Made by a program: the position numbers and the translations under genes. Shown piece after piece: positions 1-8,549 of a stretch of DNA of 39,544 nucleotides (position 1 is its first letter; every line of letters begins with the position of its first letter). The notes under the pieces were generated by a model. That model was not told the DNA's origin. It worked only from the letters and a program-made list of their open reading frames with translations, and did no database searches. Source of the stretch: CAYLMM01 sp964384825 (GTDB lineage Bacteria; Krumholzibacteriota; Krumholzibacteriia; LZORAL124-64-63); assembly GCA_964384825.1 (NCBI GenBank), contig CAYLMM010000024.1:1-39544 (forward strand). The letters run 5' to 3'.

Positions 1-329
<329 letters not shown>

Positions 330-333
<4 letters not shown>

Positions 334-347
334 CAAAATATTGACAA
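330..347 (-). repeat. Inverted repeat at the 16S 5' boundary
   Basis: TTGTCAA and TTGACAA (7-base arms, 4-base spacer AATA) form a perfect inverted repeat straddling the expected mature 16S 5' end. It could fold in the rRNA precursor and influence 5' processing. This is inference from symmetry and position only. Confidence 0.5.
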
Positions 348-457
348 GAAGCGCTATGCTCCTGTGTCGCGTTCGTTTCTAACTCAACCGCGCAACCTTT
401 CGCCGAAGCGACAGGTCCGCGATCTCAGAATCGATCGGGTCGTCGTACGCTATTCCG

Positions 458-470
458 TTGTCAAAGAGCC
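458..470 (-). promoter_or_regulatory. boxA-like antitermination site in the rrn leader
   Basis: Read on the minus strand the site is GGCTCTTTGACAA, close to the E. coli rrn boxA (TGCTCTTTAACAA). It lies between the proximal promoter and the 16S gene, as boxA does in other bacteria. The known role of boxA is to bind NusB-NusE and make the transcribing polymerase resistant to Rho. The rest of 348-518 is leader with no open frame I can support. Confidence 0.7.
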
Positions 471-518
471 CGGGCAGTCTGGACCGCCGGCCGCCCCTCT
501 CTTGGGGCGAAGAGGCAA

Positions 519-545
519 GTTATACGAGGCTCCCGGATTTGTCAA
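519..545 (-). promoter_or_regulatory. rrn promoter P2 (proximal)
   Basis: On the minus strand a perfect -35 TTGACA (545-540) is followed after 15 bases by TATAAC (524-519). Just upstream is an A/T-rich tract at 546-567 that could serve as an UP element. The 15-base spacer is short, but short spacers are usual in rRNA promoters. Transcription would start near 511. Confidence 0.72.
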
Positions 546-655
546 CCTTTTTTGAGAAAAAAAGTTAAGGGATCCGAGACCCTCTCCTTCGGGCTCCCTC
601 GGGGGCCTTCCGGCGCCGCCCGCCGTGAACCGCTTCACCCGGGCAACGGAGACGC

Positions 656-684
656 AATCTAGATTCGTCCCCCCGGTTTGTCAA
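656..684 (-). promoter_or_regulatory. rrn promoter P1 (distal)
   Basis: On the minus strand TTGACA (684-679), a 17-base spacer and TAGATT (661-656) form a near-consensus sigma70-type promoter. Upstream are A/T-rich runs (685-710) suitable as an UP element. With P2 it forms the tandem arrangement known for many rRNA operons. The 334-788 stretch between the 16S gene and the divergent PBP gene is explained by these promoter and leader elements. No gene is seen in it. Confidence 0.75.
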
Positions 685-689
685 CGAAA

Positions 690-732
690 AAGGGAAAAAA
701 ACTTAAAAACGGCGTAAAACCCGCTTTACGCC
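690..732 (-). terminator. Terminator-like hairpin insulating the rrn promoters
   Basis: A perfect 8-bp inverted repeat, GGCGTAAA (711-718) and TTTACGCC (725-732), has a 6-base loop. On the minus strand it is followed by a T-rich run (710-693) with five and then seven consecutive Ts. It is therefore a good intrinsic terminator for antisense transcripts arriving from the PBP region, placed six bases before the P1 -35 box. The same T-rich stretch may double as the P1 UP element. Confidence 0.65.
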
Positions 733-788
733 TTCCCAGACAAGGGGTTCGGGGGTTATCTTGGGTGCGTGCGGAGCCCTCCCTCAAC

Positions 789-2912
789 ATGGAACAGGTC
801 ATGAAACGCTTTTGGAACATCGACATCCCGCGGCGAATCGTACGGATCACGCTGCTTTCGCTGGCCGGAATCTGCCTGATCGGCGCTGCGGCGGGGGTGG
901 TCGTCTTCGCGATCCTCTCGCGCGACCTGCCCTCGCTGGGCCGGATCCAGTCGATCGAGCCCACCCGCAAGACCCTGATCTTCGCCGCCGACGGCGACAC
1001 CATCCATGAATTCTATACGGAGAACCGGACGGTCGTGCCGCTGGACAGGATCCCGGTCCGCCTCCAGCAGGCCGTCGTGGCCACCGAGGACCGCCGCTTC
1101 TACCATCATTACGGCCTCGATCCGCGCCGCATCGTCAAGGTCATCTGGACCAACCTCTCGACCAGCAGCAGCCCCGGCGCCAGCACCCTCACCCAGCAGC
1201 TGGCCCGGAACCTCTTCCTCACGCTGGACAAGACCTACAAGCGCAAGCTCAAGGAGATGATCCTCGCCCTGCGCATCGAGCAGACCTACAGCAAGGACGA
1301 GATCCTCACCATGTACCTGAACCAGATCTATCTGGGGAAGGGTGCGTACGGCGTCCAGGCCGCGGCCCACATCTACTTCGGCCGCGACGTCTGGAACCTG
1401 AACGACGCCGAATGCACGATGCTGGCCGGGATGATCCAGCTGCCCGAGGCCTACTCCCCCTTCCGGCATCTCGATCGGGCCTACAAGCGCCGCCGCACCG
1501 TGCTGCGCTCGATGCAGGCGATGGGCGTGCTCTCGGCCGCCGAGGCGACCCGCATCGACACCACGGGGATCGTCGTGACATCCGGGGACGCCGACGGGGA
1601 ATCCGCCGGCTTCGCCGCGTACTTCGTCGAGGAGGTGCGCAAGGAACTGGAGAGCCGCTACGGGTACGAAGGATTGTATTCCGACGGCCTGCGGGTGACC
1701 ACGACCCTCGTCCCGCGGTACCAGCGCTGGATGGAGGAGGCGGCCGAGGAGCACCTGACCGCCCTGGAGGCCGAGGGCGGATATCCGATGACCAAGGCCC
1801 GCTACGACAGTCTGGCCGCGATCGGCGAGAGGCCCGAGAAGATCGAATACCTGCTGGGCGCGTCGGTGCTGCTGGACGTCCGCACCGGAGCGGTGCTGGG
1901 CCTCTACGGCGGCCGCGACTACGAAGACTCGAAGTTCAACCTGGCCATCCAGGCGGCCCGGCAACCGGGCTCGATCTTCAAGCCGGTGGTCTATCTCACC
2001 GCCCTGCAGCACGGCTACACGCCCTGCTCGGTGGTGCTCGACTCGCCGGTGGTGATCGATACCGGCGTCAGCCTCTGGCGCCCCAAGAACTTCAACAACC
2101 GGTTCATGGGACCGCTGTCGCTGCGCTACTGCCTGAGCCATTCCAAGAACGTGCCGACCGCGAAGCTGATCAACGATTTCGGCGTGGCGCCGGTGATCGA
2201 GAACGCGCGACGGCTGGGCATCAGCAGCAACCTGCCGCCGGTGATGTCGCTGGCCCTCGGCTCGGGCGAGGTCAAGCTGATCGAGATGGTCTCGGCCTAT
2301 TCCTCGTTCGGCAACCACGGCGTGCGGGTCGAGCCGTACTTCATCACTCGGGTCGAGACGGCCGACGGCGAGATTCTCGAGGAGGCCCGCATCCGCCAGC
2401 GCGAGGTGCTCGACCCGGCGACGGCCTACCTGATGGCCGACATGATGCACTCCACCCTCGAGGAGGGCACCGCGAAATGGGCCAAGGCCTACGGCTTCCG
2501 CAAGACGGCCGCGGGCAAGACCGGCACCTACAACAAGTACACCGACGCCTGGTTCGTGGGCTACACGCCGAGCTATGCGGCGGGCGTCTGGGTGGGATTC
2601 GACCAGAAGATCAACATGGGCCGCCGGGGTACCGGCGCCCACATGGCGATGCCGATCTGGGCCCGGTTCATGGGCAAGATCACCGACGGCAGACCCGACG
2701 AGCCCTTCGTCCGCCCCGAGGGCGTGATCGAGAAGAAGGTCTGCCTGCGGACGGGCATGCTGGCCACCGCGGCCTGCGACTCCGTGGCGAACGAGGTCTT
2801 CCTTCCCGGCAACTACCCCCAGCGGCCCTGCGACCTGCACGGAGGGCCCCTGCACGACTTCGAGGGACTGAACAAGGATTTCGACACGCTGGACGACGAG
2901 GGGGAATTCTAG
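789..2912 (+). CDS. Class A penicillin-binding protein (PBP1A-type glycosyltransferase/transpeptidase)
   Basis: Bifunctional peptidoglycan synthase acting at the periplasmic face of the inner membrane. It polymerises lipid II and cross-links stem peptides. One membrane segment lies at about residues 17-43. The GT51 domain shows the EDRRFYHHYG motif with catalytic Glu100, the STLTQQLARNLF motif and a later MYLNQIYLG motif. The transpeptidase domain has Ser395-Ile-Phe-Lys398 (SxxK), Ser452-Lys-Asn454 (SxN) and Lys577-Thr-Gly (KTG), so all catalytic residues are present. At 707 residues it is slightly short for PBP1A and appears to lack a large insert or C-terminal extension. The start is uncertain: ATG 789 has GGAG 12 bases upstream, while ATG 801 is equally plausible. 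It is transcribed away from the rRNA operon. No clear promoter was seen. Confidence 0.96.
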   Translation: MEQVMKRFWNIDIPRRIVRITLLSLAGICLIGAAAGVVVFAILSRDLPSLGRIQSIEPTRKTLIFAADGDTIHEFYTENRTVVPLDRIPVRLQQAVVATEDRRFYHHYGLDPRRIVKVIWTNLSTSSSPGASTLTQQLARNLFLTLDKTYKRKLKEMILALRIEQTYSKDEILTMYLNQIYLGKGAYGVQAAAHIYFGRDVWNLNDAECTMLAGMIQLPEAYSPFRHLDRAYKRRRTVLRSMQAMGVLSAAEATRIDTTGIVVTSGDADGESAGFAAYFVEEVRKELESRYGYEGLYSDGLRVTTTLVPRYQRWMEEAAEEHLTALEAEGGYPMTKARYDSLAAIGERPEKIEYLLGASVLLDVRTGAVLGLYGGRDYEDSKFNLAIQAARQPGSIFKPVVYLTALQHGYTPCSVVLDSPVVIDTGVSLWRPKNFNNRFMGPLSLRYCLSHSKNVPTAKLINDFGVAPVIENARRLGISSNLPPVMSLALGSGEVKLIEMVSAYSSFGNHGVRVEPYFITRVETADGEILEEARIRQREVLDPATAYLMADMMHSTLEEGTAKWAKAYGFRKTAAGKTGTYNKYTDAWFVGYTPSYAAGVWVGFDQKINMGRRGTGAHMAMPIWARFMGKITDGRPDEPFVRPEGVIEKKVCLRTGMLATAACDSVANEVFLPGNYPQRPCDLHGGPLHDFEGLNKDFDTLDDEGEF

Positions 2913-2933
2913 CCCTGCCGCCCTCCGGACGCG

Positions 2934-2968
2934 AAGCGGCCGCCGGCTCGTACCGGCGGCCGCTTTTT
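2934..2968 (+). terminator. Intrinsic terminator after the PBP gene
   Basis: A perfect 11-bp stem (GCGGCCGCCGG and its complement) with a 6-base loop is followed by five Ts. Two further A-T pairs extend the stem. It ends the plus-strand PBP transcript 35 bases before the converging deoA stop codon. Confidence 0.9.
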
Positions 2969-3002
2969 CATGCCGCGTCGAACAGCGGAAGCGTCAGGGG
3001 CC

Positions 3003-4319
3003 TCAGGCTCCCTCCCCGCCGAGGATGAGGGTCGCCGGCGCCGCAGGTTCATCGACGATGGTCACCGCATCGATCAGGCGCCTGGCGGCGAGGCCGGCCT
3101 TGTGCGGATCGCGGCCGCGGATCAGGGCCAGCGGTTCGCCCGCCTCTACGCGCGATCCGACGGAGGTCAGGAAATCGATGCCGGCGGCCAGGTCCAGCTC
3201 GTCGTCGACACGAGCGCGCGCACCCCCCAATTCTCCGAGCGAGTATCCGACCTCGCGGCAGGCGACCGCCGAAACGAAACCGGCGCGCGGCGCGACCGCC
3301 TCGGCGACCACCGGCGACAGATCGAGCCCGAAGTCGGCCCGGTCGGGATCGAGCCTGCCGCCCTGGGCGGCGACCCACGCGAGCATCTTGTCGAAGGCGA
3401 CGCCCGAATCCCAGACCCGCCGAACGCGTTCGAGCGCGCCGTCGGCGGTCTCGATTCCCGCGGTCGAGAGCATCCGCGCGGTCAGGACCTCGGTGACCTC
3501 GACCAGGTCGGCGGGCGCCTCGGCGCGTCCGCCGGGACGCAAAGCCGCGAAGGCCTCGATCGTCTCGTTGGCGTGGCCCACCGCGCGTCCCAGGGGCTGC
3601 GACATGTCCGTGAAGACCACCGACATGCGCCGGCCGCGGCGGCCGCCCACGTCCACCAGGGTGCGCGCCAGCTCGCGGGCGGAATCCAGATCGGTCATGA
3701 ACGCGCCGTCGCCGACCTTCAGGTCGATGACGATGGTGCGCGGTCCGGCCGCCAGCTTCTTGCTGAGGATCGAAGCGGTGATCAGGGGTACGCAGTCGAC
3801 CGTGCCGGTCACGTCGCGCAGGGCGTAGATGCGGCCGTCTGCCGGCGCGATCCGCGGACCCTGGCCGACGACGGCGCAGCCGACCTCGCGCACCAGGCGG
3901 CCGAACTCCTCGTTGTCGACGTGGATCCGGTAGCCGGGAATCGCCTCGAGCTTGTCCAGGGTGCCGCCGGTGTGGCCGAGGCCGCGCCCCGAGAGCATCG
4001 GCACGTTGAGGCCGCAGGCCGCGGCCAGGGGCGCGAGCAGCAGGCTGACCTTGTCGCCGATGCCGCCGGTGCTGTGCTTGTCGGCCGACGCGTCGCCGAG
4101 ATCGGAGAAATCCAGCTCGTCGCCGGATTCCAGCATGGCCCCGGTCAGGGCCACCGTCTCGTCGATGTCCATGCCCCGGCACCAGACCGCCATCAGGAAG
4201 GCGGCCATCTGGTAGTCGGGAACCTTGCCGGCGGTGTAGCCGGCGATCAGCTCGGCGATCTGCCCGCCTTCGAGCACGCCGCCGCGCTTCTTGATTTCGA
4301 TGATACGGACTACGTCCAC
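3003..4319 (-). CDS. deoA: Thymidine/pyrimidine-nucleoside phosphorylase
   Basis: Cytoplasmic phosphorolysis of thymidine, deoxyuridine or uridine to the base and (deoxy)ribose-1-phosphate. The 438-residue length fits the family. Family motifs are KHSTGGIGDKVSL (residue 81 on) and the signature SGRGLGHTGGTLDKLE (110 on), which bind phosphate and the nucleoside. The start is GTG, preceded by AGGAG six bases upstream. It is the third gene of a salvage operon after deoB and cdd. The cytidine deaminase upstream supplies (deoxy)uridine and the phosphopentomutase handles the sugar phosphate released here. DeoA and Pdp-type enzymes cannot be separated with certainty by eye. Confidence 0.94.
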   Translation of the reverse strand: MDVVRIIEIKKRGGVLEGGQIAELIAGYTAGKVPDYQMAAFLMAVWCRGMDIDETVALTGAMLESGDELDFSDLGDASADKHSTGGIGDKVSLLLAPLAAACGLNVPMLSGRGLGHTGGTLDKLEAIPGYRIHVDNEEFGRLVREVGCAVVGQGPRIAPADGRIYALRDVTGTVDCVPLITASILSKKLAAGPRTIVIDLKVGDGAFMTDLDSARELARTLVDVGGRRGRRMSVVFTDMSQPLGRAVGHANETIEAFAALRPGGRAEAPADLVEVTEVLTARMLSTAGIETADGALERVRRVWDSGVAFDKMLAWVAAQGGRLDPDRADFGLDLSPVVAEAVAPRAGFVSAVACREVGYSLGELGGARARVDDELDLAAGIDFLTSVGSRVEAGEPLALIRGRDPHKAGLAARRLIDAVTIVDEPAAPATLILGGEGA

Positions 4320-4372
4320 GTTTCTCCTCGAGGATGGGATCCGGTCGATCGTCAGCGGATTCGCGCCGCGCC

Positions 4373-4786
4373 TCAGCCTTCCTCCGATGTGGGCGAACGG
4401 AAGGAGGAGAAGGGGCGCGGAATCAGGGCGTCGAGAGTCGTGCGCTCGATCGCGCCGCCGTTGCCGACCAGGACGATCGGCAGTTCGGGAGCGAACTCGA
4501 GCAGGACCTGGCGGCAGGCGCCACAGGGGGACGCCGGGGTCTCGGTTTCCGACGCGATGGCCAGGGAGCGGAAGGACCGGACCCCCGCGGAGACCGCCTT
4601 GAAGACGGCCGACCGCTCGGCGCAGATCGACAGGCCGAAGCTGGCGTTCTCGACGTTGGTGCCGGTGTAGACGACCCCGTCCTCCCCCAGCAGTGCGGCG
4701 CCGACCCGGAAGCGGGAATACGGGGAATAACTCCGCTGCAGCACTTCGACCGCGGCGCGGACCAGTTCCTTCTCGTTGGGAATCAC
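4373..4786 (-). CDS. cdd: Cytidine deaminase
   Basis: Hydrolytic deamination of cytidine and deoxycytidine to (deoxy)uridine. At 137 residues it is the short homotetrameric type. It carries the zinc motif Cys55-Ala-Glu57 and Pro-Cys88-Gly-Ala-Cys91, giving three cysteine ligands and the proton-shuttling glutamate. The GTG start overlaps the deoB stop codon as GTGA and has AAAGGAG just upstream inside deoB, so the two genes are probably translationally coupled. deoA follows 53 bases later in the same direction. Confidence 0.95.
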   Translation of the reverse strand: MIPNEKELVRAAVEVLQRSYSPYSRFRVGAALLGEDGVVYTGTNVENASFGLSICAERSAVFKAVSAGVRSFRSLAIASETETPASPCGACRQVLLEFAPELPIVLVGNGGAIERTTLDALIPRPFSSFRSPTSEEG

Positions 4787-5970
4787 TGCGGCTCCTTTGC
4801 GGTCAATTCCGGCAGGAAGCTCGTACCGGCCGCCGGGGCCGGCCGGCCGAAGTAGTCGGCCAGCGTGGCACCGAGATCGGCGAAGGTCGAGCGGACGCCC
4901 AGATCGCGGCCGGGCCCGCCGCCGGCGACCATCGCCAGCAGGGGCACGTACTCGCGCGAGTGGTCGGTGCTCGGGGTCGTGGGATCGTTGCCGTGGTCGG
5001 CGGTCATCAGCAGCATGTCGCCGGGCCGCAGCGCGTCGAGGAAGCCGGGCAGCCAGGCGTCGAAGACACGCAGGCCATCGGCCATCCCCTGCGGATCGTT
5101 GCGGTGGCCCCACAGCATGTCGAAGTCGACGAGGTTCAGCAGCAGGAGCTCCGGCTCCGCCGGCGCGACGGCCTGGAGGCCGGCCAGCGTCTCCATCCCC
5201 TGGGCGTTGGACTTCGAGACCAGGGCCCGGGCGATGCCGCTGCCGGCGTAGAGGTCGTTGATCTTGCCGACGGCCGTGATCCGCACTCCGGCCTCGGCCA
5301 GACGGGGCAGCAGCATGTGCTCCGGGGGCTCGACCGAATAATCGTGGCGGTTGGGCGTGCGCTCGTAATGCCCGTCGCCGCCGAGGAAGGGCCGGGCGAT
5401 GACCCGGCTCACCCGGTGCGGCGGCTGCAGGATCTCGCGGGCCTTCTCGCAGATCCGATACAGCTCCTCCAGGGGCACGACCTCTTCATGGGCCGCGATC
5501 TGGAAGACCGAATCGGCCGACGTGTAGACGATCAGCTTGCCGGTGCGGACGTGCTCGTCGCCCAGCTGCTGGATGATCTCGGTGCCCGAAGCGGGGATGT
5601 TGCCCAGCACGCCGTAGCCGGTGGCCTCTGTGAAGGCCTCGATGACCTCGGGCGGGAAACCTTCGGGATACGTGGGATAGGGCGTATCGGTGATCACGCC
5701 CATCAGTTCCCAGTGGCCGGTCGTGCTGTCCTTGCCGGCCGATATCTCCTTCATCCGTCCGTAGCAGGCCCGCGGTTCGGGCACCGGGTCCACGCCGGGC
5801 ACCCGATGCGCGTTGCCCAGGCCCAGCGACCGCAGCGCGGGCAATTCCAGCCCGCCGACGGCTTCGCCGGTATGCCCCAGCGTGTCGCTGCCCGCGTCGC
5901 CGTAGAGATCGGCGTCGGGCAAGGCGCCGACTCCGACGCCGTCGAGAATGATCACGATAGCTCTGCTCAT
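4783..5970 (-). CDS. deoB: Phosphopentomutase
   Basis: Interconverts (deoxy)ribose-1-phosphate and (deoxy)ribose-5-phosphate, linking nucleoside phosphorolysis to central carbon metabolism. This is an alkaline-phosphatase-superfamily enzyme of 395 residues, the usual length. It shows the N-terminal metal-binding Asp10 in IILDGVGVG and the GKDSTTGHWE motif, whose second Thr (about 84) aligns with the phosphorylated threonine of characterised enzymes. DFDMLWGHRN and TADHGND carry further metal ligands. The ATG is preceded by GGGAGGAAAG. First gene of the deoB-cdd-deoA operon, with its own promoter upstream. Confidence 0.96.
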   Translation of the reverse strand: MSRAIVIILDGVGVGALPDADLYGDAGSDTLGHTGEAVGGLELPALRSLGLGNAHRVPGVDPVPEPRACYGRMKEISAGKDSTTGHWELMGVITDTPYPTYPEGFPPEVIEAFTEATGYGVLGNIPASGTEIIQQLGDEHVRTGKLIVYTSADSVFQIAAHEEVVPLEELYRICEKAREILQPPHRVSRVIARPFLGGDGHYERTPNRHDYSVEPPEHMLLPRLAEAGVRITAVGKINDLYAGSGIARALVSKSNAQGMETLAGLQAVAPAEPELLLLNLVDFDMLWGHRNDPQGMADGLRVFDAWLPGFLDALRPGDMLLMTADHGNDPTTPSTDHSREYVPLLAMVAGGGPGRDLGVRSTFADLGATLADYFGRPAPAAGTSFLPELTAKEPQ

Positions 5971-5983
5971 CTTTCCTCCCGTA

Positions 5984-6024
5984 TTGATCCAATCAACATT
6001 AGACGCCCCTTTGGGGATAGTCAA
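5984..6024 (-). promoter_or_regulatory. Promoter and candidate operators of the deoB operon
   Basis: On the minus strand TTGACT (6024-6019), a 17-base spacer and TAATGT (6001-5996) form a good sigma70-type promoter, with the start near 5989. Two symmetrical sequences lie in it. CCCCTTTGGGG (6007-6017) is in the spacer and TTGATCCAATCAA (5984-5996) is at the start point. Both are placed where a repressor would block transcription. The regulator is not identifiable here. Confidence 0.72.
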
Positions 6025-6058
6025 TCCGCGAACCCCGGCGCGGCTCGGCGACTGCGCC

Positions 6059-6091
6059 TTGTGCCCGGAGCGTTTGCGGGTAATATGGAGG
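6059..6091 (+). promoter_or_regulatory. Candidate promoter of rarA-pfkA
   Basis: TTGTGC (6059-6064), a 16-base spacer and TAATAT (6081-6086). Transcription would start near 6093, at or just before the rarA ATG, so this transcript would be nearly leaderless. GGAGG at 6087-6091 is only two bases from the ATG. Confidence 0.5.
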
Positions 6092-6093
6092 GC

Positions 6094-7488
6094 ATGAATA
6101 ACGATCTGTTCAAAACCGGCCCCGGCGAGCCCGGCGCCCCCCGCGCCGAAACCGGACCCGCGACGTCCCCCCTGGCCGAGAGGATGCGCCCGCGCGACGT
6201 GGACGAGATCCTCGGCCAGGACGAGCTGCTGGCTCCGGGGCGCCCGCTGCGGCTGCTGATCGAGCGCGACGAGCTGCCTTCGCTGCTGTTCTGGGGTCCG
6301 CCGGGCAGCGGCAAGACCTCGCTGGCCCGGGTGATCGCCCATCGCAGCGACGCCCACTTCCTCGAATTCTCGGCCGTCCAGGTGGGCAGCAGGGAGCTCA
6401 AGAAGGTCATGGCCGAGGCCGAGAAGATCCGCCGCGCGATGGGCCGCCGGACCATCATCTTCCTCGACGAGATCCATCGATTCAACAAGGCCCAGCAGGA
6501 CGCGCTGCTGCCCTGGGTGGAGCGGGGCGACGTGGTGCTGATCGGGGCGACGACCGAGAATCCGTCGTTCGAGATCAATTCCGCCCTGCTGTCGCGGACG
6601 CGACTTTTCGTGCTCGAGCCCCTGGACCGCGACCACCTGCGCGCGATCCTGCGCCGCGCCCTTGACGATCCGCGGGGACTGGCCGGCCGCGCCCCCGCCT
6701 TCGCCGACGACGGGCTGGACGCCTTGACCGCCTTGGCCGACGGCGACGCCCGGACCGCGCTGAATCTGCTGGAGATGGCGGCGTCCGCCGCCGGCGCGGG
6801 CGACGGGGACGAGCCGGCGCCCGGGATCGACGCCGAGCGCATCGCCGGCATGATCCGCGAACGCGCCCTGCGCTACGACCGCAACGGCGAAGAGCATTTC
6901 AACCTGATATCGGCCCTGCACAAATCGCTGCGCAACAGCGATCCCGACGCGGCGGTCTACTATCTGGCCCGCATGCTCGAATCGGGCGAGGACCCGCTGT
7001 ATCTGGCGCGTCGCCTGATGCGGGTCGCCAGCGAGGACATCGGCCTGGCCGATCCGCAGGCCCTGCCGCAGACCGTAGCCGCGCGCGACGCGGTGCAGTT
7101 CATCGGGATGCCCGAAGGGGCGCTGGCCCTGGCCCAGGCGGCGGTCTATCTGGCCCTCGCTCCCAAGAGCAATGCCCTGTACAAGGGCTACGCCGCCGCC
7201 GCCGCCGAAGTGCGCGACGGACCGAATCCGCCGGTCCCCCCCCAGCTGCTCAACGCGCCGACGCGCCTGATGAAGACCCTGGGGTACGGCCGCGGCTACC
7301 GCTACGCGCACGACGAGCCCGAGGGAGTGGCCGCCATGGCCTGCCTGCCCGACGAGCTGAGCGGCCGCCGCTTCTACGAACCGACGCGACGCGGCCTCGA
7401 GGCCCGTCTGACCGAACGCCTGGAGAAGATCCGCGCCTGGCGGACGGACCGCCTGGCCGCCGCCCGAGAAGAAAGCGAGAAACGATGA
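6094..7488 (+). CDS. rarA: Replication-associated recombination protein A (AAA+ ATPase)
   Basis: AAA+ clamp-loader-like ATPase of the RarA/MgsA/WRNIP1 family, which acts at stalled replication forks. At 464 residues it is close to family length. Walker A is GPPGSGKT (68-75) and Walker B is IIFLDEIHRFN (121 on). A sensor-1 stretch, IGATTENPSFEINSALLSR, is typical of this family. The C-terminal part carries the tetramerisation region (YLARMLESGEDPLYLARRL and following). The first 25 residues are a Pro/Gly/Ala-rich, probably disordered leader. ATG 6094 was chosen; an in-frame ATG at 6085 is possible. It overlaps pfkA by four bases. Confidence 0.95.
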   Translation: MNNDLFKTGPGEPGAPRAETGPATSPLAERMRPRDVDEILGQDELLAPGRPLRLLIERDELPSLLFWGPPGSGKTSLARVIAHRSDAHFLEFSAVQVGSRELKKVMAEAEKIRRAMGRRTIIFLDEIHRFNKAQQDALLPWVERGDVVLIGATTENPSFEINSALLSRTRLFVLEPLDRDHLRAILRRALDDPRGLAGRAPAFADDGLDALTALADGDARTALNLLEMAASAAGAGDGDEPAPGIDAERIAGMIRERALRYDRNGEEHFNLISALHKSLRNSDPDAAVYYLARMLESGEDPLYLARRLMRVASEDIGLADPQALPQTVAARDAVQFIGMPEGALALAQAAVYLALAPKSNALYKGYAAAAAEVRDGPNPPVPPQLLNAPTRLMKTLGYGRGYRYAHDEPEGVAAMACLPDELSGRRFYEPTRRGLEARLTERLEKIRAWRTDRLAAAREESEKR

Positions 7489-8447
7489 AAAGGAAGATCG
7501 GCGTGCTGACCGGAGGCGGCGATGCCGCCGGCATGAACGCGGCGCTGCGCTCGGTGACCCGCACCCTGTTGCGCGACGGCTGCGAGGTCATCGGAATCCA
7601 CCGCGGCTGGCTGGGCCTGAGCGAAGGCGACGCCGCGCCGCTGACATCCGCCGACGTGGGCGGCATCATGCAGCACGGCGGCACCGTCCTGCGCACCTTC
7701 CGCTACCCGGAGTTCCTCGAGCCGGCCGGCCGCGAGAAGGTCCTGAAATCGGTGCGCCGCCTGAAGCTCGACGGCCTGGTGATCATCGGCGGCGACGGCA
7801 GCTTCCGCGGCGGCGACGTGCTGGACCGCGAGATGGACCTGCCGGTGATCGGCGTCCCGGCCACCATCGACAACGACATCCAGGGCACCGACGCCTCGAT
7901 CGGCTTCGACACCGCCCTGAACATCGCCGTCGACGCGGTGGACAAGATCCGCGACACGGCGTCGAGCCACGGCCGGATCTTCGTGATCGAGGTGATGGGA
8001 CGCGCCTGCGGCCTGCTGGCCCTGCAAACCGGTCTGGCCTGCGGCGCCGAGGAGGTGCTGGTGCCGGAGCTGCCCTTCGACCTCGACGAGATCTGCCGGC
8101 GCATCGAATGCGGATACGACCGCGGCAAGCAGCACGCCCTGATCCTCTGCGCCGAGGGCGCGGCCAGGGCGCCCCACATCCATTACGAGCTCAAGACCAG
8201 GCTGCAGCGCAGCGTGCGGATGGTCGTGCTGGGCCACGTGCAGCGGGGCGGGGCGCCGACGGCCCTGGACCGCACCCTGGCCACGACCCTCGGCCACGCC
8301 GCCGCCGAGCGCCTGCTGGCCGGCGAACACGGCGTGATGGTGGGCCAGGTCGCCAACCGCATCCGGACCAGCCCCCTGCACAAGCGGGGCCACGCCGTCC
8401 GGCGCGCCGTGAAGAACCTGGCCGAGCTGCAGCGCCTGCTGGCCTGA
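7485..8447 (+). CDS. pfkA: ATP-dependent 6-phosphofructokinase
   Basis: Glycolytic phosphorylation of fructose 6-phosphate. At 320 residues it matches bacterial PfkA. It shows GGGDAAGMNA at the nucleotide site, GGDGS at 102-106 and TIDND at 127-131 with catalytic Asp129. MGRACG and GHVQRGG follow. The Gly in GGDGS, rather than the Asp of pyrophosphate-dependent enzymes, indicates ATP as donor. Residue 126 before TIDND is Ala, where ATP enzymes usually have Gly and PPi enzymes Lys. That small departure leaves the donor call likely rather than certain. The ATG overlaps the rarA stop as ATGA, so expression is probably coupled. A terminator follows. Confidence 0.94.
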   Translation: MKRKIGVLTGGGDAAGMNAALRSVTRTLLRDGCEVIGIHRGWLGLSEGDAAPLTSADVGGIMQHGGTVLRTFRYPEFLEPAGREKVLKSVRRLKLDGLVIIGGDGSFRGGDVLDREMDLPVIGVPATIDNDIQGTDASIGFDTALNIAVDAVDKIRDTASSHGRIFVIEVMGRACGLLALQTGLACGAEEVLVPELPFDLDEICRRIECGYDRGKQHALILCAEGAARAPHIHYELKTRLQRSVRMVVLGHVQRGGAPTALDRTLATTLGHAAAERLLAGEHGVMVGQVANRIRTSPLHKRGHAVRRAVKNLAELQRLLA

Positions 8448-8487
8448 GCTACCCCCGGACCCGCGGCCGCGCCGCCGCCGGACGCAC

Positions 8488-8525
8488 GAAGGCCCCCCGC
8501 CTACCGGCGGGGGGCCTTCTCTTAT
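8488..8525 (+). terminator. Intrinsic terminator after pfkA
   Basis: A perfect 14-bp stem, starting GAAGGCCCCCCGCC, has a 4-base loop (TACC) and is followed by TCTTAT. The T-run is weak but the stem is very strong. It also lies 31 bases beyond the stop of the converging lipoprotein gene, where it could hinder minus-strand readthrough, though no T-run exists on that side. Confidence 0.8.
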
Positions 8526-8549
8526 CCTGCGGCCTTCGGAGGGAAGCGC

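Noticed and set aside
334..788. Small genes or a tRNA in the rRNA leader region
   Set aside because: Short frames there have no ribosome sites and overlap promoter and leader elements; no cloverleaf is recognisable.
4693..6093. N-terminal extension of rarA to a 931-residue frame
   Set aside because: The extra 466 residues lie antisense to cdd and deoB and have shadow-like composition; the family start and a promoter are near 6094.
5971..7311. N-terminal extension of deoB to 842 residues
   Set aside because: The extension is the antisense of rarA; ATG 5970 has a strong ribosome site and the family N-terminus.
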